DNA of 64,000 nucleotides, taken from assembly GCA_027575805.1 (NCBI GenBank), contig JANBPU010000080.1, positions 1-64,000 of the forward strand, in the 5' to 3' direction. The notes beneath the pieces were generated by a model. The model saw nothing but the letters and a program-made list of their open reading frames with translations. It did no database searches and was not told the DNA's origin. Made by a program: the position numbers and the translations under genes. Positions 1 to 10,625 of this stretch are shown piece by piece. The DNA is from Mycoemilia scoparia (taxonomy: Eukaryota > Kickxellomycota > Kickxellomycetes > Kickxellales > Kickxellaceae). Position 1 is the stretch's first letter. Every line of letters begins with the position of its first letter.

Positions 1-417
1 TTAAAAATTATGGGTAAATTCTATAGGGACCACACCCATACTAATTTGGTCTGCCAAAAAATGAAAAGTGGCCATATACAGAAAAAAATCTGACCTAATT
101 TATTCAGATGGGTTTATTGGTCACTAAAGCATCTTACCCTATAACTGCATCAAAGACTTAATTCTAAAGCTTTCAACATCTTTGCTGTTACATAAGCTGT
201 TGTGTCACTGAGTTAAAAGCAGGACCATCTCAAGGCTGAAACTAGAAATGGTTTGGTTAGAATTTTACAGTATGATCTGTTTACCATAATTTTTAAACAC
301 GGCGATTCCACACAAATCAGATCAGATGCAGATCATTAATAATTTTTTTGTAAACAAAAGGTAGTTAGTTGTTGTATCACGAAACGATTTATAATATAAA
401 GCATTTCATAAAATGAC

Positions 418-520
418 AAGACTTCACTTGGGATCAAGCATATTGTAGGCAGAAATGGGCCCTCGTATTTTGGCAGAATCGTCAGCCATTTTGTCTTAAG
501 GCCTTGTGAAGTATGACCAA
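418..520 (-). mobile_element. MITE family 2 copy
   Basis: On the minus strand this reads TTCACAAGGCCTTAAGAC, then an ATGGCTGACGATT block, then GGGCCCATTTCTGCCTAC, then TTGATCCCAAGTGAAGT. The same ordered blocks recur near 12.7, 22.3, 42.4, 47.1 and 63.4 kb. It has no coding capacity. The call rests on visual comparison of the copies in this window. Confidence 0.65.
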
Positions 521-1200
521 ATGGTTTGAATATATTAAAAGATTATTGCTGTTTTAACTCGGATCCTGTCATTTCACCCAACACCCGCAGTACTATTTTG
601 CCATCTAAATCTATTAAATACCTCGACCCCATATTATTTATCAATAATTTATTCATACCATACATAATGAACTGTATTATTGATGGCTTTCAAATTTTAG
701 CACAATATTAAATAAATATTAATGATCATTGTACCTGATCAGGACATATAGCATGTAGTATAACATATGTCATGATAACGTACAATTGGTCTTTACCTAC
801 TATTATATAATGGACGGCTAACATTAGTCCATAGAGTGTGCCTTATTTTATAAAGGTGTCTAGAATGTACCATTATGAGTAATACTTGTTGCTATTCTTT
901 TTTAGAAAGTCTCCAGCTTTATTACCCAAATAAAGTCCCTTTTATAGGTTGTCGAGTACGACAAAGTTGTTTATTTGTTTTTAGCCACATTTCGGTGCAA
1001 TAATTATTGTTGATTTGAACCATAAATATTTATAGATCATGGGTTTTCGGCATCTCGGACTGAGTGCTCAAAGAGGATCGAGACAAGTATCTCTGGCTCT
1101 TTTTAAAGGCGTTCTGGATGCACTACAGCATATGTTGCTTCGTACATATCAAACACTGTGTGGATAGATATGCGATAAGTCCTGTATTTCTAAACTTTTG

Positions 1201-1231
<31 letters not shown>
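1201..1231. repeat. (TA)n/(TG)n microsatellite
   Basis: Eleven TA units run directly into TG units. Comparable TA or TG/CA tracts occur near 5571-5589, 8497-8523, 11195-11217, 25350-25366, 26878-26892 and 38771-38809. Confidence 0.9.
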
Positions 1232-2370
1232 TTGTGTTGTGGACTCCATGTGGTGCTGCATTTTACTTGGTCACAAGTACAAACCCGCCATACGGTTGCA
1301 ACTCCATGTGACAGTTACACAGAGAGCTCTTGATAAGGCTTTATCTCTCTCACTAGAACCGCATGACGTTTGTTCCAACGCATGGTACTAAGGCAAATGA
1401 CAGATACTAGATCTACTGCCTACCACGTACAAGTTATAAACCAAATAGGAAAAAGGCACACTGCGCTTAGAGTATTGTTATCAGGATCCTCCGAACACAG
1501 CCACATGCTGCTCATGACAATGGGTGTGTGCGTAGCATCTCTATTCGACTTGTGGACTCGCGCTTCTAACATATCAAAAAGGGAGAAATATTCCTTACAT
1601 CACAATGGCAACGAAAAGAAATGCTGGTAAACTTGTGAGTCGTGAATGTGCTATTTTTCAGCCATGCTTGGCAAGTCGTCATATTAGTATTCAATATGAA
1701 AATCGTAGATCCGTTGTTAGAGACACTGTAACACAGAAATGGCAAAATCGGAATTCTCCCAGTACTTGCCTCATTGGTATTTTATTTGGCATCGAATATT
1801 ATACACTCAAAATGTGCATGATGCTGTGATTGAAGAAATTCTATACCCGAGAAAGTGACCGCGTTGGGCCTGTAAAATGAACGTGATTGGCCTATGCATT
1901 TTCCAAAAGTATGCAGCACCAGTGGTGATTGTTGAGGGGGATTAATGGCAAGTGCGATTGTTAAATGGATTTGCCAGCCCCAAGATCAACATCCAGCGAA
2001 AAGACACTTTATGTGAAAGGAAACCTGAATGGTCTATAAAGAATGATGCTTTTACCCAATAGGGGCAGGAAATATCGGCTTGAGGCGGTTATGCGGATTG
2101 TTATAGGAGCAGGCGTGTGGGCGTAGATAACCCCCTATGATGGTCGTAAGCGAGGGAGGGACGATTAAAAGAGAGTAGCCTATGGAGTATCCCGAGTGTA
2201 CGGCCAAGAACAAGAAAAGGAGGGGATATATAGAGTTGCAATACAGAGCCGAACTTTCTGTTTGTTTGCGAAGGATCGAAGCAGCGGATGGTTGGGCGTA
2301 GGAGTGAAGAAATTGCCGGGCCAAAAAAGCTATTAGTAATGCTTATGGAATAAGTTCTTGCTACTATCAT

Positions 2371-2820
2371 TGGATTTGGCTGATGGGTATATCTAAAGTT
2401 ATGGCCAGGGATAGGCGGCTGCTGGATCGAGGAGACAAAGGCATGGACTTTGGCAAGTAGGTTGATTGGGCTGTCAAGATGGCTCGATTCAAACAGGCAT
2501 GGCACGTTCGCTGCTTTGGGCATTGGCCATCCAATGACAGCCTGAACTCCCATGCTGTTTACGGAACAAGTCCTAGCCGATGTATCTGTGGTAGCAAGAG
2601 TGCGGCTGCTGAGCATTCATCCTAACTTCGCTCGTAAAGGGATTGCTTGGTGCAAGACGCAAGCTGTTCACTTACATCCCGGGGGTACGTGGATGCATTG
2701 CCAATGTGCGTAACAGCAAAAAGATCTTTGAAATAATGTCAGTGGCCAGCTACTGCAAACTATGGGGGGAAATCTTGAGACAATGGTTTACTGTGTCAGA
2801 GCATTTAAACATACAATAAA
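2371..2820 (+). pseudogene. Decayed GNAT acetyltransferase-like remnant
   Basis: Plus-strand frame 2384-2711 encodes ARVRLLSIHPNFARKGIA, which resembles the acetyl-CoA-binding segment of GNAT N-acetyltransferases (valine strand, then HP and R-K-G-I). A second piece in the next frame (2694-2820) reads GCIANVRNSKKIFE, like the strand and helix that follow in that fold. Joining them needs a frame change near 2685-2695. The first frame also has TGA codons at 2381-2383 and 2543-2545. No intact start or full domain is visible. The family assignment comes from motif resemblance only and could be wrong. Confidence 0.3.
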
Positions 2821-3493
2821 TGTTTAGACATTGCACAACGCACAGTATGCAATGCAACACAAATAACCTGCGTCCGTTCGCTCCCGCCCCATCTGTCGCT
2901 GTTCTCTGTGTGTTTGTGTCTAGCCGGCAGGCAGCAATAACAACAAAAGTTAAGAGGAAGAGATAGCAACATGGCCACAGAGAGCCATACATTCCCGGCC
3001 TTGCAGAAAAAGCGTATTCCAATAGCCGTAACGTTAAAATGCCGAAGCACATCATGGGTCTAATATAAACCCAGGCTTTTCCTGGCTGACCCACACCACC
3101 GCCTTCTCTGCTCCTCATCCACATCTCACAATTTCCCCCCTCCCTTCGTAACACACAGACACCACACTCTGTCTTTCCTTGTCTTTGTTTCTATTCTGGA
3201 TTTTACTTTAACCAACTCCTAGATTATCTATCTTGAATATTCATATATATCTTTGTATTGGTACTTTTATATTGCTCCCTTCCAAATCATCGGATTTGTT
3301 ATCAACCCGATTCATACATAAAATCACTGCAATTGTCCAAAAAAAAGTTATCCTGTACTTTTCCTTATCTAATAATACTGAAAAGAGTTTTACAAAACAC
3401 AATAATTATTCCCACGATATCCAAGTTGTCGTTCCACAATCATCACATCTCTTTTACTGATATACTACTCGTCGTGATCCGACTTCTTTGAAG

Positions 3494-5053
3494 ATGTTTT
3501 CGTATTACAGCTCGAGGACACAAATAGTCATTCTTGGCTTTGTGTGCTTCTTCTGTCCGGGAATGTTCAATGCACTCAACGGGATGGGAGGCGGCGGCCA
3601 GAAGGACCAGACCATCGGCAACAATGCCAACACTGCTCTATACGCCTGCTTCACTGTGTTTGGACTTACTGGCGGGATGTTTGTCAACATGTTTGGTGTT
3701 CGCTTGTGCATGTTCGTGACTGGCCTATTCTATGCTCTATACTCTGGCTCCTACATCTACCTCAACAATACCGGGAAAGGCGGATTCACAATTGCTGCCG
3801 GTGCTCTGCTTGGCCTGGCATGTGGTATCTTCTGGGCTGCGCAGGGTATGATCATGATGTCCTATCCACGCGAACAAGAAAAAGGCCTATTCATTACTAT
3901 CTTTTGGATCATTTTCAACTTTGGCGGTGTGATTGGCGGCATCCTTCCATTTGCCATCAACTTCAACAACGACACTTCACTCTCGAATGGCGCGTATGCT
4001 GGTTTCATTGCTCTCGAGTGTGTTGGTTCGTGCTTGGCCTGGGCCCTGGCACCTCCCAGCAAGGTTAGAAAGACCGATGGCACTCTTGTTCAGATCAAGA
4101 CCAACCCCGAAGAAGTCAATATTCGTAACCAGGTTGTTGGTATTCTCAAGACATTCAGGTACCCGCTTACTGCTGCACTTATTCCACTCAGCTTATCATC
4201 CAATTTCTACTACTCATACGAGTTCTCCGTGTATAATGGCGAGCTGTTTACTACGCGTACTCGCGGCTTCAACAACATCTTCTACTGGGCTGCTGAGATG
4301 GTTGCGTCGATTGGATTCAGCAGAATTCTGGATAACAAGAACATGACTCGTCGCAAGCGTGGTCTCATTGCTCTTATTCTTGTGACTGTGCTCCTTAACA
4401 TCTGCTGGGGCGGCGCCTTGGCTGTTCAGCTCCAGTACTCGAAGACCAAGCAGTATCCTGGCGGTATCATCGATTTCTTGGACGGAGGAAGAGCCGTTGG
4501 CCCCATCATTCTTTATGTCTACATGGGTGCCTGTGATGCACTTTGGCAAAACATGGCCTACTGGCTTCTGGGCGCTTTGACCAACGATGCTGACACATCC
4601 GCTCACTACGCTGGGTTCTACAAAGGCATGCAGTCACTTGGCGCTGTTGTTGCTTGGCAGCTGGCTGCTCAGAAGGTTTCGTTTATTGCCCAGCTTGTTG
4701 TTAACTGGGTTCTAATCGACCTTTCGCTTCCAACAATGTACTATGTTGTTCTAAGGATCCAGGATAGTAGCTATGATAAGGAGACTGCTGATGGTGATGA
4801 CAATGTGCAGGAGGGACAGCATGTTTTGGGTGAAAGTTCTGACAACAGTACTGTTGCTGGTGGTTCTGGCTATAAAAATGTTGCTACTGGTCCTGATGAC
4901 ATTAATGATATGGAAAAGGGATTTGATGGCCAAGTCAATACCTATACCAGTTCTCCTGCTCCTCCTGTATACTCTAATGAAAAGGACGGGGCTTTTACCC
5001 CAACTGGTTCTTATTCTATTGCTAACTCTACTGCCAAACAAGGTAGTCCATAG
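3494..5053 (+). CDS. UNC93-like major facilitator transporter, copy 1
   Basis: A 519-residue, single-exon integral membrane protein of the UNC-93/DUF895 branch of the major facilitator superfamily. Roughly eleven to twelve hydrophobic segments span residues 10-430. Family-like features are the N-terminal FFCPGMFNALNGMGGGG stretch, NANTALY, and FWAAQGMIMMSYP followed by a charged E/D-K loop. The tail (about residues 435-519) is hydrophilic and Ser/Asp/Gly-rich, probably cytosolic. Fungal relatives are largely uncharacterised, with proposed roles in transport or channel regulation, so the substrate is unknown. Start: the frame is open from a TTG at 3488, but the first ATG (3494) begins MFSYYSSRTQ, which aligns with the start of the second copy. 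A close tandem paralogue follows at 6279. Confidence 0.88.
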   Translation: MFSYYSSRTQIVILGFVCFFCPGMFNALNGMGGGGQKDQTIGNNANTALYACFTVFGLTGGMFVNMFGVRLCMFVTGLFYALYSGSYIYLNNTGKGGFTIAAGALLGLACGIFWAAQGMIMMSYPREQEKGLFITIFWIIFNFGGVIGGILPFAINFNNDTSLSNGAYAGFIALECVGSCLAWALAPPSKVRKTDGTLVQIKTNPEEVNIRNQVVGILKTFRYPLTAALIPLSLSSNFYYSYEFSVYNGELFTTRTRGFNNIFYWAAEMVASIGFSRILDNKNMTRRKRGLIALILVTVLLNICWGGALAVQLQYSKTKQYPGGIIDFLDGGRAVGPIILYVYMGACDALWQNMAYWLLGALTNDADTSAHYAGFYKGMQSLGAVVAWQLAAQKVSFIAQLVVNWVLIDLSLPTMYYVVLRIQDSSYDKETADGDDNVQEGQHVLGESSDNSTVAGGSGYKNVATGPDDINDMEKGFDGQVNTYTSSPAPPVYSNEKDGAFTPTGSYSIANSTAKQGSP

Positions 5054-6278
5054 ATATTTTTCAAATTTTCGTATTCACATATCTATCCATCCGTCCTTTT
5101 TATATCTCTGATTTGATGATTTTGTTTTTATAATAATACAAGTAATATAAGTAGTATATGATGATACTAGTATTCTTGGTAGTTAAAGAAATACAACAAG
5201 CCAATACAAACAATATTGACATTTTTAAATGCATTTTTTTTTCATACAAAGTAATAGTTGATATCATCACTAGATTCATGTTTAATTTGGTTACAAGTTA
5301 CTATAAACATAAATCAAACTCCTCCACATTATCATTGTTATTGTTATTGTTGTTATTGCCAATTTAGTAGGGAAAAATATAAAATAACCATTACGCCCAG
5401 TAACACAATCTCAGTAAATAATCGAACTATTGGACATGCTAAAAGGCAGTAGTAAAAGAGCATACATATATTCTCTGTACTATAAACTAGGAGTCATTGT
5501 CTTTAAAAAGGATACATTATCACTTTTGCCCATCAACCCTGAAACCACAAATCAATCTGAATCTTTGGTATGTGTGTGTGTGTGTGTGTAGAACCTGCGG
5601 AGAGGTTTTACAGGAACATCATATTTGTTGTATAGTCCACACATTTAGAACAAACAGTAGGTCCTATCAATGTACTCGAGCTTTATTGGCCATGATGATA
5701 AACTCCAAATTCTGGGGTTATTTCAACAGTAATTCCAGTTTCAACCGATCCAAGATGTAAAGACTGGCAAGAAATTATTTTATATCTATAAATGCTATTT
5801 GCTTTATATTAATTTATATTCAAAAGGGGATTATTTTATTGAAGTAACTTGGGACCTTAGTTCCGGAGTTTGGGTTACCAGAAGCATCATCATCAGCGAT
5901 AGTAGTAATGATATTACCAATACTGAGAAGTGATTATATGAAAAAAAATATAAAGCTCAAGGTTTAATGTAATGCTGATATGTTGTCAAGTAACAAAAGA
6001 GAAAGAGAGAGAGAGATAAGGAGAAATAAAAGTTTACATCTTGGTTTTTCTTATTTCTGTAAATCTTTTGAAATATACGTATATTTTTGAACGACTTTTG
6101 TCGTTTTTATTCATAACATCTTGCAACTTCATTCTATACCTTAGTTTTTGACCTCTACTAACATACGTGCATCCACAGATAAACAAACACACATATATTT
6201 AAATCTTTGAAAATAAAGTGCTCATACGAATAATTAAACAACTAATAGCACAGACACATACACGCGTGCGCACACAAA
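5054..6278. other. Intergenic region between the UNC93-like paralogues
   Basis: AT-rich spacer of 1.2 kb with no supported gene. It contains a TTATTG-type tract near 5334-5360, a TG microsatellite at 5571-5589 and a GA tract near 6000-6017. The last 200 bp before the second transporter are the presumed promoter and leader. Confidence 0.6.
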
Positions 6279-7742
6279 ATGGGCTACTATAGCGCTAAGG
6301 TGCAGATATACATTCTGGGCCTGGTATGTTTTTTTGGTCCCGGAATGTTCAATGCCCTGAACGGTATGGGCGGGGGCGGTCAACTTAACCAAAAGAACGG
6401 AAACAATGCAAACACAGCCCTATATTCGACGTTTACTTTGTTCGGTCTTGTTGGTGGAGCAATCGTCAATTTATTTGGCATCCGACCATGTATGTTTATA
6501 GCAGGCTTGACCTACGCTTTATACTCTGGATCGTATATCCTTGTCAATTCTACGGGAAACGGATCGCTGACAGTAGCCTGTGGAGCGCTGCTGGGTGCTG
6601 GTGCTGGAGTGTTTTGGGCGGCACAGGGAATGATCATGATGTCGTATCCCAGAGACGACGAAAAAGGAGCATTTATCACGATATTTTGGGTCATATTCAA
6701 CCTCGGTGGCGTACTTGGCGGAATAGTTCCATTTGTTATCAACTACCATAATACTGGGGCGCTATCGAATGCCGCGTACATTGCCTTTGTTGTGCTGGAA
6801 TCGCTTGGCGCATTCATGTCTTGGGCATTGGTACCGCCAAGAAAGGTTGTTAGGGCCGATGGGTCTCATATAAAAATAGACCCGCATCCAAGTATAAAAT
6901 CCCAACTCCAAGGAATGGGCCGCATAATGACCAATCCTCTGATTTTTGCGCTTATTCCTCTATCCTTTTCATCAAACTTTTACTACTCTTACCAATTCTC
7001 TGTATACAACGGCAAGCTGTTTACCACCCGCACCCGTGGCTTCAACAATATGTGGTACTGGTGTTCCGAAATCATTGCATCTCTGTGTTTTGGTGCCCTT
7101 CTGGATACTAAGTCAATGTCACGAAAAAAGCGCGGGATCGTTTCTCTTTCGATCGTCGCTGTGCTTTGGAATCTATGTTGGATTTTGACATACCGTATAC
7201 AGAGACATTATTCTGCCGACAAGGAGTATCCTGGTGGCCAGATCGACTTTTTGGAACCCCACAGATCGGCTTTGCCCATTGCTCTGTACGCGTTCATGGG
7301 GGTTTGCGATGCGCTTTGGCAAAATATGGCGTACTGGTTGCTTGGCACTCTGGCCACGGACCCGTCAACATCTGCCCATTATGCAGGAGTTTACAAAAGC
7401 ATGCAATCCCTGGGCGCGGCTGTTGCTTGGCAGTTGGCAGCCAAGGAGGTCAATTATATGGTACAAATGGCTACCAACTGGGCACTGATTAACTTGTCAA
7501 TTCCAACGATGCTCTTTGTAACAATGAGAATTAAAGATAGCGATAAAGGGATGGATGGTGAACAGGACATAACAGCTGCAACGACTACAACATATTCCAG
7601 ATATGATGGAAACACCGAGGCTGATACTGGAAGCTATTCGTGGAACAAAGAAAAGGCCGACCAAAGCACTATCGCTGAAGACACTACGGGGTTGGGTAGA
7701 AATGATGCGACTCTAACTTCAAGTAATCCAAACTATGCATAA
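6279..7742 (+). CDS. UNC93-like major facilitator transporter, copy 2
   Basis: A 487-residue membrane protein of the same UNC-93/DUF895 MFS family as the gene at 3494, in the same orientation 1.2 kb downstream. The two align over nearly their whole membrane core, sharing PGMFNALNGMGGGG, NNANTALY, WAAQGMIMMSYPR and KLFTTRTRGFNN-type stretches, but differ in the hydrophilic C-terminal tails. This pattern indicates an old tandem duplication: amino acids are conserved while synonymous positions differ widely. The start ATG at 6279 is followed by GYYSAKVQIYILG. The transported substrate cannot be told from sequence. Confidence 0.88.
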   Translation: MGYYSAKVQIYILGLVCFFGPGMFNALNGMGGGGQLNQKNGNNANTALYSTFTLFGLVGGAIVNLFGIRPCMFIAGLTYALYSGSYILVNSTGNGSLTVACGALLGAGAGVFWAAQGMIMMSYPRDDEKGAFITIFWVIFNLGGVLGGIVPFVINYHNTGALSNAAYIAFVVLESLGAFMSWALVPPRKVVRADGSHIKIDPHPSIKSQLQGMGRIMTNPLIFALIPLSFSSNFYYSYQFSVYNGKLFTTRTRGFNNMWYWCSEIIASLCFGALLDTKSMSRKKRGIVSLSIVAVLWNLCWILTYRIQRHYSADKEYPGGQIDFLEPHRSALPIALYAFMGVCDALWQNMAYWLLGTLATDPSTSAHYAGVYKSMQSLGAAVAWQLAAKEVNYMVQMATNWALINLSIPTMLFVTMRIKDSDKGMDGEQDITAATTTTYSRYDGNTEADTGSYSWNKEKADQSTIAEDTTGLGRNDATLTSSNPNYA

Positions 7743-8603
7743 ACAGCTATACAATTTCGATTGCTTCTGCCGATTTGTTTAGGTGTATATGTGTGTCTTT
7801 AAAAAAAGACAAGAATATTTCCCATAAAGTCTACATTGCATTTTATTTAACACTAGTTAAACAATATTTTTTGACATTTATATATATGTACCTATTAGAA
7901 CTAAAAAATAAATTTAAATAGTTTTCTGAATTTTCTAATGAATTAAATGAGTGGTTTGGGGTCTATACACCGCAATTCTACTATTGCACAAACATAGCCC
8001 AAATGTACCACAACATTTATTTTGTATGCTTTAGTAAACCAATGCTTCAAACCACTGTGTGCAAGTAACTGAGAAGGCTTTTTGCAGCCATGTGGATGTG
8101 ATGATTACATGTCACCTGACTTTATGGACATAATATTTATGAGGCATCACTGCAAATCATTGCTGGCTTATCATAACTACTAAAGAGAACAACAGCAACA
8201 GAAACACACATTAGTCAAATAGCCCAACAATTGTAATGGCTTTAGCACTGAAGACGAGCTGTTGAAGTTATTATTGTTTGTGGACATGGACTTGGGTTTA
8301 GGGGACACTGTGATTTATGATGGTTGTAGGCGTGGGAAACTAAAGGACAAGGTGCTGCTTGATGGTATATATAAGCATCGAAGATTCCACATACGCCATG
8401 TTATCTCACTTTTCTTTGTATTTTTCCAGAATTTCAACTGTAACTACCAATAATGTAAAGTATCACCGATACAACATAGCCACACCTATGTTTTTTGTGT
8501 GTGTATATATATATATATATATAATGTTTGAGATTAACCATGGAGCTGGCAATCTTTCTGCCAATATATGTACCTATAATAGACAACTCCAGAAACACCA
8601 AGA
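7743..8603. other. Intergenic region
   Basis: AT-rich spacer of 860 bp without a supported gene. It has a TG/TA microsatellite at 8497-8523 just upstream of the next start codon. Small open frames at 8262-8740 are the extension or shadow of the downstream gene and carry no domain. Confidence 0.6.
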
Positions 8604-9347
8604 ATGGCATCTACTACCACAGACTCAAATCCCCTTCCAATCCTTTATGGATACTTTCGCTCCTCATGCTCATTCAGAGTCCGCATAGTAATGAATTGGA
8701 AAGGCATTCCTTACGAGACCCAAATTGTCAATTTGCTTAAAAGCGAACAACACTCTGAAGAGTACAAGAAAGTCAATCCATCAGAAAGGGTTCCTTCTCT
8801 CAAAATTGTTAGTGGCAAGGATAATCAGAAAGTCACGCTGATTCAGTCAACTGCGATCATCGAATATCTGGACGAAGTGTATCCGCAGAACCCGCTGTTG
8901 CCCAGAGATAATGATGGTAGTAGTAGTAGTAGTACTGCTGGTCCGCTTGAGAGGTCAAAAATCAGAGCCATCGTAAGTTTGATCTCAAACGATATCCAGC
9001 CACTTCAGAATGTAGGCGTTCTCAACAGGATGTCTGAAGAAGAAAGAAAAACCGCGCCCAGAGATATTATCACCAACGGATTCAAGACTCTGGAGGAGTA
9101 TCTGGTTAGGTTTGGCTGTGGCCAGTATAGCGTTGGAGACAATGTTACTATGGCTGATGCATATCTCCTGCCCCAAGTTTATAATGGCCTCAGATATGGC
9201 GTGGATATGAGCCAGTTCCCTCTGATCTCCAGAGTTGCAAAGAATCTGCTTGAACTTGAAGCATTTGCTAATGCATGCCCGGAGAATCAGGCCGACTGTC
9301 CAGATAACCTAAAGGACGAGATTTCTGCAAGTTGGTCGAAGCTATAG
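8604..9347 (+). CDS. Maleylacetoacetate isomerase (zeta-class glutathione transferase)
   Basis: A 247-residue enzyme that isomerises maleylacetoacetate to fumarylacetoacetate with glutathione, in tyrosine/phenylalanine breakdown. The N-terminal thioredoxin-like half carries SSCSFRVRI (residues 20-28), the zeta-class active-site motif usually seen as SSCSxRVRI. It is followed by VPSL and the QSTAIIEYLDE glutathione-binding turn. The C-terminal helical half includes the VGDNVTMADAYLLPQVYN block. Length is slightly above the usual 210-230 residues because of a Ser-rich insert (about 105-112) encoded by a short AGT repeat. It is a single exon. Family identity is firm; the exact substrate is inferred from family. 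Confidence 0.92.
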   Translation: MASTTTDSNPLPILYGYFRSSCSFRVRIVMNWKGIPYETQIVNLLKSEQHSEEYKKVNPSERVPSLKIVSGKDNQKVTLIQSTAIIEYLDEVYPQNPLLPRDNDGSSSSSTAGPLERSKIRAIVSLISNDIQPLQNVGVLNRMSEEERKTAPRDIITNGFKTLEEYLVRFGCGQYSVGDNVTMADAYLLPQVYNGLRYGVDMSQFPLISRVAKNLLELEAFANACPENQADCPDNLKDEISASWSKL

Positions 9348-9631
9348 TCCCCAATGGGTTGCTTACCAACAATAGTAGTAGCAGGGGTTAGGCTATACAC
9401 GACAAGGTACCACAGTGCAAGTGTGTTATCATCATATATCCATCCTAACTTAACTTTACACTTTACAGCAACACATTCCATTTATACTCTACACTTATCC
9501 ACATTATACGAAAAGAGATGTTTCAAATAAATAAATTTTTACAAAAGAAATAATATTTTTGACAATGTTATTTTTCAAAAATCAGTAAAGTAAATATATG
9601 AAAAAGACTAGTTTTTGCAACAATACATCAT

Positions 9632-10625
9632 CTAGAGCTTGTTGAAAGCCTCAACGTCCATGGACTGAACGTAGTCTTCGAAATCGAGGATCTTGGCCTC
9701 GAGGTCATCAGTAGAGACCTTAGCATCCTCAACAACACAGGTGATGCGGAGCTTCTTGATACCGTAGCCAATGGCAACGAGCTCGGCCTTACCCCAGACG
9801 AGACCGTCCATGGTAATAGATCTGACAGATTCCTCCATAGCCTTGAGGTCAGTCTCGTCATCCCATGGCTTGACATCAAGGATGATCATAGACTTGGCGG
9901 CGGGACCGGGACCCTTAGCGGCCTTCTTGGCTCTGTACTCTTCGAGGCGCTGCTGCTTAAGCTTCTCGGCCTCCTCATCAACTTCATCGTCAGAACCGAA
10001 GAGATCAATGTCGTCATCATCATCTTCTTCAGCAGCGGCAGCAGCAGCAGCGGGAGCGGCGGCAGCGTTGGAAGGACCAACCTTAGATTCGACGTGCTTG
10101 AACCAGCGGGCGAGGTGAGGAAGATCGCTACCGGGGGCCTGGACAAGGGCCTTGAAAACAGTGGTATCGGCGTCAGAGAACTCGACACTTTAAGGACACA
10201 TAAACGAATGGAGAAGAAGAGTTTTAGAGGTTAGCACAGATGTAGTAGTTTAAACAAAATATTTGAACAACAAGACAATCTTGGGGGAAAAAAAGATTTG
10301 ACTGAAGTAGGAATGAGATCAGATGGTTTAGAAATTTTGTGTCTTCAAGCTGCGGGGTCTTAAACCGCTCAGAAACACGGACCAAACATAGTTCATCACG
10401 TTTGAATATGCTACGACAGTATTTGTATATATATATGGGGACTTCTTGTATATGTAGTAGAGTACAACACACTGGAGACCGGCCATCCACCAGCAGGTAC
10501 ATACATATACGAGGAAGAGGATACAAATTGATATGGTAGAGTTCTTACCCAGAAACAAAGGAGTTGTCTTCGAAGAAACCGTTAAGGATCTTGTTAGTCA
10601 ATTCGGAAGGAAGAGTGACAGACAT
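9632..10625 (-). CDS. EFB1: Translation elongation factor 1-beta (eEF1B alpha)
   Basis: Guanine-nucleotide exchange factor that reloads eEF1A with GTP during translation elongation. Two exons: 10625-10549 and 10187-9632, giving 210 residues. The intron 10548-10188 (361 bp) has a GTAAGAAC donor and an AAG acceptor and splits a Gly codon. Exon 1 encodes [18 protein letters not shown]; exon 2 continues with [14 protein letters not shown]. The centre carries the Ala-rich linker and acidic [16 protein letters not shown] block typical of the family. The C-terminal exchange domain contains [15 protein letters not shown] and ends with FNKL. Length and order match eEF1B-alpha throughout. Confidence 0.95.

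Larger units (their letters stand above)
1..3493. other. Left intergenic region, mostly non-coding
   Basis: AT-rich DNA without a convincing intact gene. Short open frames at 526-711, 1064-1829 and 2101-2616 (both strands) have no recognisable domain and I do not call them. The stretch holds a MITE copy near 418-520, a TA/TG microsatellite at 1201-1231, and a more GC-rich block at about 2050-2820 containing an acetyltransferase-like remnant. The last 300 bp are pyrimidine-rich and are the likely promoter and leader of the first transporter gene. Confidence 0.6.

Noticed and set aside
9771..10118. 115-residue Ser/Ala-rich plus-strand frame
   Set aside because: Antisense to EF-1 beta exon 2; reflects the acidic and Ala-rich linker codons.
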